A DNA stretch of 64,000 bases from Alginatibacterium sediminis (GTDB lineage: Bacteria; Pseudomonadota; Gammaproteobacteria; Enterobacterales; Celerinatantimonadaceae), in assembly GCF_003610775.1 (NCBI RefSeq), contig NZ_RAQO01000004.1, positions 686,822 to 750,821 of the forward strand. The letters are read 5' to 3'. Below are positions 56,332 to 64,000 of this stretch, piece by piece. Within the stretch, counting starts at the first letter, position 1; each line of letters starts with the position of its first letter. Position numbers and translations under genes: made by a program. A model generated the notes under the pieces. The model saw nothing but the letters and a program-made list of their open reading frames with translations. It did no database searches and had not been told where the DNA came from.

Positions 56332-56373
56332 GAAAGAAAACGATTGCATTCGAACGCATGCGAAAACGATAGC
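56332..56373. promoter_or_regulatory. Candidate operator region before the ABC transporter
   Basis: AAAACGATTGC (56337-56347) and AAAACGATAGC (56363-56373) are a direct repeat separated by 15 bp, 67-103 bp upstream of the rbsA-type start. AAAACGATAGC recurs exactly upstream of gatZ, and AACGATAGT lies before gatD. It may be the DeoR-family operator of the locus. Confidence 0.5.
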
Positions 56374-56676
56374 TACTTCACATTATATTTAGATTATTTG
56401 TTAATTCAGGTGCGGAGATTATTGGTGGTAGCTTAGTTGCTCAACTGAACAGCGAGGTAGAAAACTACCCAAAAAAACACTGTAAGCACCTATTAAAACG
56501 GGGAATAGTGAATAATCTCTCCACAAACGCTATGTGACTAAACATAAGCTTCGTAGCTAAATTGTTGATAAATTGCTAGTGATTGCGCTGAAGGCTATTG
56601 GTACAAGTTCATTGCCAACCGATAAACCGAAGCTATCCGAATGGTTGTGAATCTTGCCCACTACCGTTTATATAAC
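56374..56676. other. Intergenic region, no supportable gene
   Basis: About 300 bp between the operator region and the gatZ terminator. A 42-codon open stretch on the plus strand near 56410-56540 has no start codon, ribosome-binding site or recognisable product. Nothing else stands out. Confidence 0.4.
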
Positions 56677-56700
56677 AAAACCGACCTCTTGGTCGGTTTT
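56677..56700 (-). terminator. Terminator after gatZ
   Basis: AAAACCGACC and GGTCGGTTTT form a 10-bp perfect stem with a 4-nt loop and T-rich flanks on both strands. It is 32 bp beyond the gatZ stop and separates it from the transporter operon. Confidence 0.92.
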
Positions 56701-56731
56701 GTTTTGGCTCGTTTTGCTACGGGATTGTTAG

Positions 56732-58015
56732 CTAAGCATCGTGTTTGCCACAACCAAAGCTATACTCTAATAGTACCTGTTGGATCTTATTGAGGATTAA
56801 CGCTTTGGCAGTCACCTTTAGTTTCTGCTGTGCAACTAATTGATACTGAACAGGGAAATATTGACTTAGCATTCCAAGTGGAATTTCAACCTTGTTTAAG
56901 TTGTGTAGTAGTTTGTCTAGTGCTGCAGAAATTCGTGGATCAGGCCAATAATAGCGGATCCGATCCGACAGACTATAATGCAGATCTATCATCGCTTTGG
57001 AGTGTTCAGGTGCGTAGTAGCGTTTCCAATATTTCGGTTCATCAAGCATGACTTCGTCGATAATCTGGCTAATATGGCTTTGTTGCTCTAGTGATACCAG
57101 TTGGGATTCAATTTCTGCTAAAGAAAATATGGCTTCACGAAGGGCAAAAGTAACCGCTGGACCAACTTTTAGTATCGCATAATGGTCTTCTACTAACTGT
57201 TTGAAGGCTTCAGCTGTCTGGTAGTCAGTTGAGTGAGCCTCGTAAACAAAATCAGTTGACTCTATATACTTACTTAAGTCCTTAGCAGCTTCGCGGTCAT
57301 ATCGAATGACACTACTGTGATCAAATTCAACACCAGGTTGGACAACAATCCCAACAACCTTTGAGATTGCATGTTCAATACCACTGCGTTTAAACGCCTC
57401 AACATGCGTATCTATGGTGTTCTTAGCGTCTTCTACACGTGTAACGTGTACACTAGTAATTGCTTCTTTTTCCCCACCAGGGATAGGAACTTCAGTTCCT
57501 ATCACATAACTTAAAGCCTTACGTTGTTCATCACTTGCGCATTCTTCTGCTACGACACAAAGACGTGCTGCCCGCTGAGCAACAACTTCTGGATCTAATG
57601 GTATTGGGTCATCAGCGCAAGACATCGAAGCGTCAAGATGAATCTTTGTGAATCCAGCTTGTACATAAGCTTTAATTAGGTCTTCAGATTTAAGCATTGC
57701 AGATTCTGCGCTTTCATCCTGCCAGCAATTTGGTCCTAAGTGGTCCCCCCCTAATATAATCCGCTCGATTGGAAATCCAACATCGGTTGCAATTGTCTCA
57801 ATAAACTGACGATAATCGGCCGGTAACATACCGGTGTATCCACCAAATTGGTTACATTGATTCGATGTAGCTTCGATGAGTACCTTGTTTTTAGTATGAA
57901 GTTCGTGGCGAAGTGTAGCTTCTATCACTAGTGGGTGAGCGGAACAAACTGAATAGATTCCGATTGGTTTCCCGGATTTATGCTTGGCTATTATTGATTT
58001 CATTTTGGTCTCCAA
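56732..58015 (-). CDS. GatZ/KbaZ-family protein (COG4573); aldolase subunit or tagatose-6-phosphate 4-epimerase
   Basis: A 427-aa TIM-barrel protein of the GatZ/KbaZ family. Family blocks are [60 protein letters not shown] and [13 protein letters not shown]. In enterics GatZ stabilises the class II aldolase GatY; no gatY or kbaY is in this window. Homologues in Agrobacterium galactitol and altritol loci were shown to be free-standing D-tagatose-6-phosphate 4-epimerases, and the neighbours here (ABC importer, GatD-like dehydrogenase, FGGY kinase) fit that role. Monocistronic, with putative operators upstream. Confidence 0.88.
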   Translation of the reverse strand: METKMKSIIAKHKSGKPIGIYSVCSAHPLVIEATLRHELHTKNKVLIEATSNQCNQFGGYTGMLPADYRQFIETIATDVGFPIERIILGGDHLGPNCWQDESAESAMLKSEDLIKAYVQAGFTKIHLDASMSCADDPIPLDPEVVAQRAARLCVVAEECASDEQRKALSYVIGTEVPIPGGEKEAITSVHVTRVEDAKNTIDTHVEAFKRSGIEHAISKVVGIVVQPGVEFDHSSVIRYDREAAKDLSKYIESTDFVYEAHSTDYQTAEAFKQLVEDHYAILKVGPAVTFALREAIFSLAEIESQLVSLEQQSHISQIIDEVMLDEPKYWKRYYAPEHSKAMIDLHYSLSDRIRYYWPDPRISAALDKLLHNLNKVEIPLGMLSQYFPVQYQLVAQQKLKVTAKALILNKIQQVLLEYSFGCGKHDA

Positions 58016-58398
58016 TTATTTACACCCACTATAAACGAAAACAAACGAAATTAAAAAACGATAGCAAAACATAAATGCGATACGATTCACAAATTTGAGT
58101 AATGGTTCAAATATTGATTTTTGTAACTTCCCAAACAGGCTTGATTCTTTTGCTAAATTCATATCCGGTTAGCTATAATTCATCAGCCCTTAAGCACTAT
58201 AGACTTGATGAACAACAATGATCCTTCGTTCCTTTACTGGTATTTTATTGCAAGTCGATTAACGAGTTACTGTTACGAACAATACTAATACCTGTTTTGT
58301 CGATTCCAGATTTTGCATAAAGCGAAGATAAACGGCATAATCGAACGAAATAATCATCTAGCGCAGTTAGCGCGCTGCAGATAATAAACAGGATTGAT
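58016..58398. other. Divergent control region between gatZ and deoR
   Basis: About 380 bp. The end next to gatZ holds the putative operators listed separately. The part next to the DeoR gene contains AATCGAACGAAAT near 58341, similar to the TTCG-rich motif. No ORF is supportable. Confidence 0.4.
58035..58065. promoter_or_regulatory. Candidate operators before gatZ
   Basis: ACGAAAACAAACGAA (58035-58049) is the reverse complement of TTCGTTTGTTTTCGT. That matches 13 of 15 bases of the TTCGTTTGCATTCGT lying between xylB and gatD. AAAACGATAGC (58055-58065) is identical to a copy before the ABC transporter. TTCG repeats are typical of DeoR-type operators. They lie 20-50 bp upstream of the gatZ start. 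Confidence 0.55.
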
Positions 58399-59175
58399 AT
58401 GAACGCCTTACGAAGACGAGAAAAAATACTGGCGCTATTAACCCAGCACGGAAGCGTAGAAGTCAAAACCCTGGTGACTACCTTTAATAATTCCGAAGTA
58501 ACTATCCGCGGTGATTTAAGAAAACTGGAAAAAGAAGGCAAATTGATTCGCTATCATGGCGGAGCTCAATCGGTAGATTCCTTACCGAACACCTTACGCA
58601 ATGATGATGAAATTAATTTAGATAGCCGATTTGACTTGAATACCTCAGCAAAACATAGGATAGCCGAACGCGCTGCCCAATTTGCAGACCCCGGCGCTTC
58701 AGTGATATTTGACAGTGGTAGTACAACTCACTTAGTTGCAGCTGAAATCGCTAAGCGTGGCAATATTTTTGCAATCACAAACAATTTACCGGTTGCTGAT
58801 GTGTTTGTAGATGCTAAAGATGTATCGATTGTTATCAGTGGTGGGACGTACCGCTCAAAGACTAAGTCATTACACGGGCCGATGGCCGAGCAAAGTTTAA
58901 TGAATGTCACCGCAGACCTGTTATTTGTAGGAGCAGATGGTATTGATGCAGACAAAGGCATTACTACCTTTAACGATGGCTATTCAATTAGCCAGGTAAT
59001 GGCAAACTGCGCAAAGCTTGTTGTGGCGGTTGTCGATTCCAGCAAGTTTGGCCGTATTGGTTTTAATAAAGTGCTAAACACGGCAGACATAAATTACCTG
59101 ATTACCGATAACCAAGTAAGCGAGAATGATATTCAAGCTTTCAGCAAACTTGGGGTTACTGTGATCGTTGTTTAA
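58399..59175 (+). CDS. DeoR/GlpR-family sugar-phosphate-responsive regulator (AgaR/GatR-like)
   Basis: A 258-aa regulator. The N-terminal DeoR helix-turn-helix (RRREKILALLTQHGSVEVKTLVTTF with EVTIRGDLRKLEKEGKLIRYHGGA, residues 5-55) is followed by the DeoRC effector domain. That domain contains the phosphate-binding FDSGSTTHLVA and the conserved DLLFVGADGIDADKGITTFND. Such proteins repress sugar-phosphate pathways until the phosphorylated sugar binds. It is divergent from gatZ and close to the kinase; I infer it controls the 54.7-63.5 kb locus. Confidence 0.9.
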   Translation: MNALRRREKILALLTQHGSVEVKTLVTTFNNSEVTIRGDLRKLEKEGKLIRYHGGAQSVDSLPNTLRNDDEINLDSRFDLNTSAKHRIAERAAQFADPGASVIFDSGSTTHLVAAEIAKRGNIFAITNNLPVADVFVDAKDVSIVISGGTYRSKTKSLHGPMAEQSLMNVTADLLFVGADGIDADKGITTFNDGYSISQVMANCAKLVVAVVDSSKFGRIGFNKVLNTADINYLITDNQVSENDIQAFSKLGVTVIVV

Positions 59176-59266
59176 GCGTAAATAATAGTTTTACTGACGT
59201 CGCTCGCGGAGCTGCTAATCTTAGATTTCTTTTTTTACAGCCCGCAATAGTAAATTGTCCTATGTG

Positions 59267-60757
59267 TTAGTCCTCGTTAACCAAATAATGCTTGTGCAAC
59301 ATCTCTTGGTATTGTTGGTATAGTCCTTTATACATTTCAACGTTCTCATGAATCGGTTTAGCATTTTTACTTGGGTCTAATTGAACAGCTTGTTCACACA
59401 GATCTTGCAAGCTTACTTGCTCTGATTGTAGAAGCCGTGAACACCAGCACGCTTGTATTGCAGCACCTAATGCTCCAAGTTCAGTCTCCAATGGAGACAC
59501 TACTTCTAAATTACAAATATCGGCTACCATCTGTCTCCAAGCAGCGCTATTCGCACCTCCTCCTATCACTGTTGCACGGCTTATACAAAGTCCACTTTTA
59601 ATTAGTAGTTGAATCCCATGCCACAAATTGAAACAAATGGCTTCAACTGTTGCTCGCTGTAAACATGCAGAATTTAAGTTTTGATCGTTAATTCCCATAA
59701 TGCTGCCATTTGCTTTGGGTAGATTCGGCAACCGTGCGCCAATAAAGTAAGGAAACACCACCAGGCCCTTACTGCCGATTGGTGTAGTACGTAAATTGGT
59801 TTCAAATGTTGTTAGCGAACTATCGAGCAACTGATTCATTTTGCTTGTAGCACTGGTTACATTCATTGTTGAGATAAGAGGTAGGTAGGCATTATTTGAC
59901 GAACAAAATGCGTTAATATCCGGGAAGTTTGCACTTGATACTTGCTCGTTAGAAAAGGTATATGCAGTACCAGAAGTGCCTAGACTTAGAGTAAGCATAC
60001 CTGGAACTACATTCGCACTCCCAATTGCAGCCATCATGTTGTCACCACCACCACTGCCAATGATTAGCTTCGGGTTCAAACCTAAGCTTGCCGCTAGAGT
60101 AGGCTTTATTTGTCCGTGGGCTTGATGAGATTCAATAAGTTCAGGCAATTCGCAACTACTAGGCAGACCAAGTACCTTTAATACCTCAGTATTCCAGTGT
60201 TTGCTTCGCGTATCGAAATATCCTGTACCCGACGCATCACCAGCTTCACATTTGTATTGACCGGTAAACATGTAATTGAGGTAATCATGAGGCAACAATA
60301 TTTTTGAGATTTGATTAAAATTAGTAGGCTCGTTTTCTTTAAGCCAAGCAAGTTTCGCAATCGTAAATGCTACTGGCACTTGGATGCCAATCAAATCCAC
60401 GAAACGATTCGGCAATAGCTGCTGTTCGAATCTCGTTAAAGCATCAGTTGTTTGAGTATCACACCACAACTTAGCAGGGCGTATGACCTTGGAGTGTTTA
60501 TCTAATACAACTAATCCATGTTGTTGCCCAGAAATACTAAGTGCTTTAATGTCTAGTCCATCAACTTTTGAGTCGGCCAATGCCGCGCTAATTGCAGCCC
60601 TTGTCGCGTCAAACCACCAATGTGGGTGTTGTTCTTGTTTCCCGCTACCATCTTGAATAATGCCGTAGCTATGATATGAACGACCTAACACACCGCGTTT
60701 TGGATCCCATACGATAGCTTTTGTTCCTTGGGTTCCACAATCGATTCCAATATACAT
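59267..60757 (-). CDS. FGGY-family carbohydrate kinase (xylulokinase-like; possibly a tagatose kinase)
   Basis: A 496-aa kinase phosphorylating a ketose with ATP in the cytosol. The N-terminal MYIGIDCGTQGTKAIVWD and KALSISGQQHGLVVLD are typical of xylulokinases. The second half has the adenosine motif GGGANSAAWRQMVADI and LGALGAAIQACW. The nearest well-known family is XylB, but GatZ- and GatD-like neighbours make D-tagatose or another ketohexose equally plausible. It is divergent from gatD with shared operator-like motifs between them. Confidence 0.88.
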   Translation of the reverse strand: MYIGIDCGTQGTKAIVWDPKRGVLGRSYHSYGIIQDGSGKQEQHPHWWFDATRAAISAALADSKVDGLDIKALSISGQQHGLVVLDKHSKVIRPAKLWCDTQTTDALTRFEQQLLPNRFVDLIGIQVPVAFTIAKLAWLKENEPTNFNQISKILLPHDYLNYMFTGQYKCEAGDASGTGYFDTRSKHWNTEVLKVLGLPSSCELPELIESHQAHGQIKPTLAASLGLNPKLIIGSGGGDNMMAAIGSANVVPGMLTLSLGTSGTAYTFSNEQVSSANFPDINAFCSSNNAYLPLISTMNVTSATSKMNQLLDSSLTTFETNLRTTPIGSKGLVVFPYFIGARLPNLPKANGSIMGINDQNLNSACLQRATVEAICFNLWHGIQLLIKSGLCISRATVIGGGANSAAWRQMVADICNLEVVSPLETELGALGAAIQACWCSRLLQSEQVSLQDLCEQAVQLDPSKNAKPIHENVEMYKGLYQQYQEMLHKHYLVNED

Positions 60758-60793
60758 TTTTCTTTTCCTGTCATTGCAACTGAATTCACCAAA

Positions 60794-60843
60794 CTATCGT
60801 TACATAACGTGAGCAATGTCGATATAACTTCGTTTGCATTCGT
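60794..60843. promoter_or_regulatory. Candidate operators between xylB-like and gatD-like genes
   Basis: TTCGTTTGCATTCGT (60829-60843) and CTATCGTT (60794-60801, the inverse of AACGATAG) both recur before gatZ; the second also recurs before the ABC transporter. The region lies 37-86 bp from the kinase start and 98-147 bp from gatD, placed to control both. Confidence 0.55.
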
Positions 60844-60940
60844 ATGGTTCCGAATATATCATCATATTATTCACAAAGCGTAAGCTTTGTACCCAAAACG
60901 CGAGCTGAATTCGGTTTTGGAAAACTCAGGAGAGCAAAAA

Positions 60941-61990
60941 ATGAATGCTAGCATGCTTGAAGTCGTGGTTGCTAAAAATCGCGAATTGCGTGTCATCGAA
61001 AGCGTAACGCCGATTGCAGTAAATGACGAGGTTCTTATTCAAGTAGCGTTTTCAGGGCTTTGTGGCTCTGATATCCCCAGAGTATTTCACAATGGAGCCC
61101 ACTATTACCCAGTAACTTTAGGCCACGAGTTTTCGGGTACAGTGATTGCACTTGGTCCAAAAGTGACTGAACTCAAAATCGGCGATCGTATTGCTTGCGC
61201 CCCATTGGTGCCATGTAAGAATTGCGACGTCTGCCATCAGGGACTTTATTCGCTTTGTAAAAACTACAGTTTTGTAGGCAGTCGAGTTCGTGGCGGAAAT
61301 GCTCAAATGGTTGCCGTACCTCAAGATAGTTGTTTTAAACTCAACGAAAAAATTAGTTTTAAACAAGGCGCCTTTTTTGAACCGGTAACCGTAGGGATTC
61401 ACCCTATACTCATGGCTGGTGGTTGCACCGACAAAAACGTTGTGGTTTTAGGCGTAGGGACCATTGGACTGCTTGCAGTTCAAAGCGCAAAAGCTATGGG
61501 CGCAAAAACAGTTACAGCCATTGATATCGACGAGACCAAACTAGATAAGGCTAAAACTTTAGGTGCCGACTTTGTGTTCAACTCCTTAGACACGGATTTT
61601 ATCGCTCAGCTTCAACAGCTAAAGCAAATTGACGCTAACCAGTTAATCCTTGAGACCGCCGGTACACCCATTACCGTCAAAATGGCAATAGCAATGGCTG
61701 GACCGCGAGCTCAGATTGGACTGGTCGGTACCTTGCATCAAGATATCTCAATGACGCATAGCGAATTCGAACAAATCTTACGTAAAGAGCTAAGTCTATT
61801 TGGGAGTTGGATGAACTATTCAAAACCCTATCCTGGTGAAGAATGGCGAATTACAGCGCAACTATTTGCAGAGAATAAAATTGATATAGAAAGCCTTACC
61901 CAAGCTAGTTTAGCGCCACATGAATATATTGAAGAAGTGATTGCCCTAGATGGTAAGCCTTCGAATGGGAAAATATTACTTGAATGGTAA
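60941..61990 (+). CDS. Zinc-dependent polyol dehydrogenase, GatD-like (galactitol-1-phosphate 5-dehydrogenase family)
   Basis: A 349-aa medium-chain dehydrogenase. I start at the ATG at 60941 (MNASMLEV), which has AGGAG before it; a TTG at 60887 extends the frame without conservation. The catalytic zinc site is C in FSGLCGSDIPRV and HE in TLGHEFSG, and the structural zinc is held by four Cys in CKNCDVCHQGLYSLC. The NAD motif is VLGVGTIGLLAVQ. It resembles GatD, but with ABC rather than PTS import the substrate may be the free polyol. fucU and the reductase follow in the same direction. Confidence 0.87.
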   Translation: MNASMLEVVVAKNRELRVIESVTPIAVNDEVLIQVAFSGLCGSDIPRVFHNGAHYYPVTLGHEFSGTVIALGPKVTELKIGDRIACAPLVPCKNCDVCHQGLYSLCKNYSFVGSRVRGGNAQMVAVPQDSCFKLNEKISFKQGAFFEPVTVGIHPILMAGGCTDKNVVVLGVGTIGLLAVQSAKAMGAKTVTAIDIDETKLDKAKTLGADFVFNSLDTDFIAQLQQLKQIDANQLILETAGTPITVKMAIAMAGPRAQIGLVGTLHQDISMTHSEFEQILRKELSLFGSWMNYSKPYPGEEWRITAQLFAENKIDIESLTQASLAPHEYIEEVIALDGKPSNGKILLEW

Positions 61991-62015
61991 CCATCAATTA
62001 TAAAGAGGCCACAAC

Positions 62016-62447
62016 ATGTTAAAGATGATCAACCCGCTCATTTCTCCTGAACTACTTTGTGAGCTAAGCAAAATGGGGCATGGTGATGAGATTGTACTTA
62101 GTGACGCTCACTTCCCTGCCGATAGTGTTAACGACACAATTTTTCGCGCCGACGGTATCGAAGTAGCAGACTTATTGGATGCCATACTCCCTTTATTTGA
62201 ACTTGACCAATACGTTGATGACAAAGTGGTCATGATGCAGGCCGTTAGCGGAGATCACTTACCTGAAGGATTAGTTGAAGAATACAGTCGCTCTCTACCA
62301 GGTGGCGTAGCCATCAGTTTTACGGAACGTTTTGCTTTCTATGAACGCAGTAAAAATGCTACCTGTGTTGTTGTCACGGGTACTACGCGGAAATACGGTA
62401 ATATCATTTTGAAAAAAGGGGTTACTCCCGATTGGCAAAGTAACTAA
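62016..62447 (+). CDS. fucU: RbsD/FucU-family sugar mutarotase
   Basis: A 143-aa pyranose/anomer mutarotase of the FucU branch. GHGDEIVLSDAHFPADSV near residues 20-37 carries the catalytic His region, and QAVSGDHLPEGLVEEYSR follows. FucU interconverts sugar anomers (fucose, and others in vitro), speeding entry of imported sugars into the pathway. It lies 25 bp after gatD and 40 bp before the reductase, so all three are probably one operon. Its presence implies that an aldose or reducing sugar passes through the pathway, not only a polyol. Confidence 0.88.
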   Translation: MLKMINPLISPELLCELSKMGHGDEIVLSDAHFPADSVNDTIFRADGIEVADLLDAILPLFELDQYVDDKVVMMQAVSGDHLPEGLVEEYSRSLPGGVAISFTERFAFYERSKNATCVVVTGTTRKYGNIILKKGVTPDWQSN

Positions 62448-62487
62448 TAATTAATATGTCCCCGAATTAATGTCAAAGGAAACGATA

Positions 62488-63507
62488 ATGACAAGCTTTA
62501 AGATTGCCGACAATGCGATTGCGCAAACCTTAATACCAACGCTAACATTGAGTAATGGTTTTGAAATGCCCGCAATAGGGATGGGAACTTTTGGCTCGGA
62601 TCGTTATGGTCACGAACAAGTCAGTGAAGCGGTACTCGGAGCAGCATCTATGGGGTATCGATTCTTTGATTGTGCATCGGTTTATGGCAACGAACATCAT
62701 ATAGGTGAAGCGCTTCAAACGATTCAAAGCGTAATACCGCGCTCAGAGTTATACATTGACTCAAAGGTTTGGAACGATCAACATGATCATGTCATAGAAT
62801 CATGTAAACAAAGCCTTAAAGACTTACAGCTCGACTACTTAGATCTTTACTTGGTGCACTGGCCATTTGCTAACTACCACGCTCCCGGATGTGACGGTGA
62901 CGCGCGAAATCCTGATTCACGACCTTATGATCACGAGCGCTTTATGAATACTTGGCGTCAAATGGAACAGCTGGTTGACATGGGGCTCGTCCGAAGTATT
63001 GGTACATCAAACATGACGATTGCCAAACTAAAACCATTATTACGCGATGCCCGAATTAAACCAGTAGTCAATGAGATGGAGTTGCACCCACATTTTCAAC
63101 AAAGTGAACTCTATGATTTCTTAAATGAGAACCAGATTCAACCAATTGGTTTTTGTCCCATAGGTTCCCCACAGCGTCCAGCTCGTGATACCACTGAAAA
63201 TGACACGGTAGATATAGAAGACCCAATCATTATTGCGGCGGCCAACAGAATAGGCGTTCACCCAGCCATAATTTGCCTTAAATGGGCACATCATCGAGGA
63301 CACGTCCCTATTCCATTCTCGGTGGATCCAGAACAGTATCGTGGGAACCTCGAAGCCATTACTAAAGACCCGCTTAGTAGTTCAGAAATAGCGGCGCTAA
63401 AAACTATAGATAAAAATTGCCGTCTGATTAAAGGGCAAGTATTTTTATGGCAAGGGGCAAATGATTGGCAAGATCTATGGGATTTAGATGGTGAAATAGT
63501 TTCCTAA
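62488..63507 (+). CDS. Aldo/keto reductase
   Basis: A 339-aa NAD(P)H-dependent reductase of the AKR superfamily. I prefer the ATG at 62488, since AAGGA at 62476-62480 is 7 bases upstream, over the ATG at 62470. The catalytic tetrad is visible: D and Y in DCASVYGNEHH, K in IDSKVWND and H in LYLVHWPFANY. The cofactor region is PIPFSVDPEQYRGNLEA. Aldose reductases of this kind make polyols from sugars, so it could supply or recycle the polyol oxidised by the GatD-like enzyme. It is the last gene of the operon. Confidence 0.88.
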   Translation: MTSFKIADNAIAQTLIPTLTLSNGFEMPAIGMGTFGSDRYGHEQVSEAVLGAASMGYRFFDCASVYGNEHHIGEALQTIQSVIPRSELYIDSKVWNDQHDHVIESCKQSLKDLQLDYLDLYLVHWPFANYHAPGCDGDARNPDSRPYDHERFMNTWRQMEQLVDMGLVRSIGTSNMTIAKLKPLLRDARIKPVVNEMELHPHFQQSELYDFLNENQIQPIGFCPIGSPQRPARDTTENDTVDIEDPIIIAAANRIGVHPAIICLKWAHHRGHVPIPFSVDPEQYRGNLEAITKDPLSSSEIAALKTIDKNCRLIKGQVFLWQGANDWQDLWDLDGEIVS

Positions 63508-63527
63508 ATTTCGTACTACCTTCCTTC

Positions 63528-63551
63528 GGCCTCTAATGAGGCCTTTTTTTT
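63528..63551 (+). terminator. Terminator of the gatD-fucU-reductase operon
   Basis: GGCCTC-TAAT-GAGGCC is a 6-bp perfect stem followed by eight T, 20 bp after the reductase stop. Confidence 0.93.
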
Positions 63552-63628
63552 AATTTCTATGAAACAGGTCAAGCCCAATTCACAGCAATTCGGTAAGCTA
63601 CAATCCTTTATACTACCTAGGAAAAATA

Positions 63629-64000
63629 ATGACGATACTTTATTTTATGCGCCACGCTGAAAGTGAGGCTAATCAACAAGACATACTTGCATCGCAAATG
63701 GATTTTGAACTCACCAGCAAGGGCCATAGTGACGCAAAAGCTATCGCGCAGCAGTTTTTAGTACAACATCATATAGACCGCGTCATTAGTTCTCCCCTAT
63801 TACGAGCGCAACAAACAGCCCAAGCCTTTCTCAAACCCGATCTCAAATTAAGTATTGAGCCAGCAGTTATAGAACAGGATTTAGGCCGTTTTGCCGGAAT
63901 GAGCTACGCGCAACTGGAAAATGAGCAAGACTACTGCCATGAGCGCAGTCAACGTTGGCTTTGGCAACCCAATGGCGGAGGCGAATCATATGAAATGATA
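63629..64000 (+). CDS. Histidine phosphatase (phosphoglycerate mutase-like), 5' part only
   Basis: The first 124 codons of a gene that runs past the window end. The N-terminus MTILYFMRHAESEANQQD has the catalytic RHAE motif (residues 8-11). VISSPLLRAQQTAQAF is the second conserved block, and EQDLGRFAGMSYAQLE with GGGESYEM completes the usual order of the family. Members dephosphorylate sugar phosphates, nucleotides or proteins, and the substrate is not predictable. It is outside the operon upstream because of the terminator. Unrelated to the polyol locus as far as can be seen. Confidence 0.88.
   Translation, partial: MTILYFMRHAESEANQQDILASQMDFELTSKGHSDAKAIAQQFLVQHHIDRVISSPLLRAQQTAQAFLKPDLKLSIEPAVIEQDLGRFAGMSYAQLENEQDYCHERSQRWLWQPNGGGESYEMI

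Noticed and set aside
56410-56540. Plus-strand open stretch of about 42 codons between the transporter operon and gatZ
   Set aside because: No start codon, no ribosome-binding site and no recognisable product; consistent with chance.

Overview
The window reads as chromosomal DNA of a moderately low-GC marine gammaproteobacterium. The thrS-infC-rpmI-rplT-pheS-pheT-ihfA order, CobB, TtcA, IhfA, DmsABCD and YqhD/YqhC-type genes are all gammaproteobacterial. The mix of TRAP and ABC uptake with polysaccharide and uronate catabolism suits a heterotrophic Oceanospirillales-type bacterium such as Reinekea or a relative; that genus guess is inference only. No phage, integrase, transposase, CRISPR array or rRNA was seen.

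Layout. 0-2.2 kb: the end of pstB, ttcA and convergent cobB. 2.2-6.9 kb: an AapJQMP-type general amino-acid ABC operon behind NtrC-like palindromes. 7-10.4 kb: a small membrane protein of unknown function and a large heparinase II/III-like lyase without a signal peptide. 10.4-18.5 kb: a DUF1835 gene, then the translation operon, in which infC appears to start at AUA. 18.7-24.9 kb: a CPXCG protein, a MATE pump, a DUF3080-like protein, two tRNA-Val(GAC) genes, a YdeI-like protein and two overlapping membrane diguanylate cyclases, the first with a probable non-AUG start. 25-31.1 kb: a pair of membrane GTPases (one with DUF697), pepT, two exported proteins of uncertain function and an uncalled 58-aa DUF6435-like gene.

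31.2-49.2 kb is an accessory block bounded by two copies, in inverted orientation, of a MITE-like repeat of about 100 bp. It holds a glucuronide-use divergon. Leftward lie dctP, a GH2 beta-glucuronidase, a GntR regulator and uxuA; rightward lie dctQ, dctM, a GH31 glycosidase, uxuB and uxuC. The shared intergenic region carries three TTGGT-N3-ACCAA-type palindromes and a CRP-like site. The pathway would import a glucuronide by TRAP, release glucuronate in the cytoplasm and convert it to 2-keto-3-deoxygluconate; KdgK and Eda are not in the window. Then follows a dmsABCD-napF-like anaerobic respiratory operon with an FNR-like box.

49.2-64 kb: manA, a YqhD-like alcohol dehydrogenase with a divergent YqhC-like AraC regulator, and a sugar or polyol locus. 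That locus contains an rbsA-type ATPase, a fused permease/binding-protein gene, a gatZ homologue with no gatY beside it, a DeoR regulator, an FGGY kinase, a gatD-like dehydrogenase, fucU and an aldo/keto reductase. Shared sequence motifs lie before rbsA, gatZ and the xylB/gatD divergent pair. The set fits a galactitol/tagatose-like route in which the GatZ homologue is a 4-epimerase feeding fructose-6-phosphate. The window ends inside a histidine-phosphatase gene.
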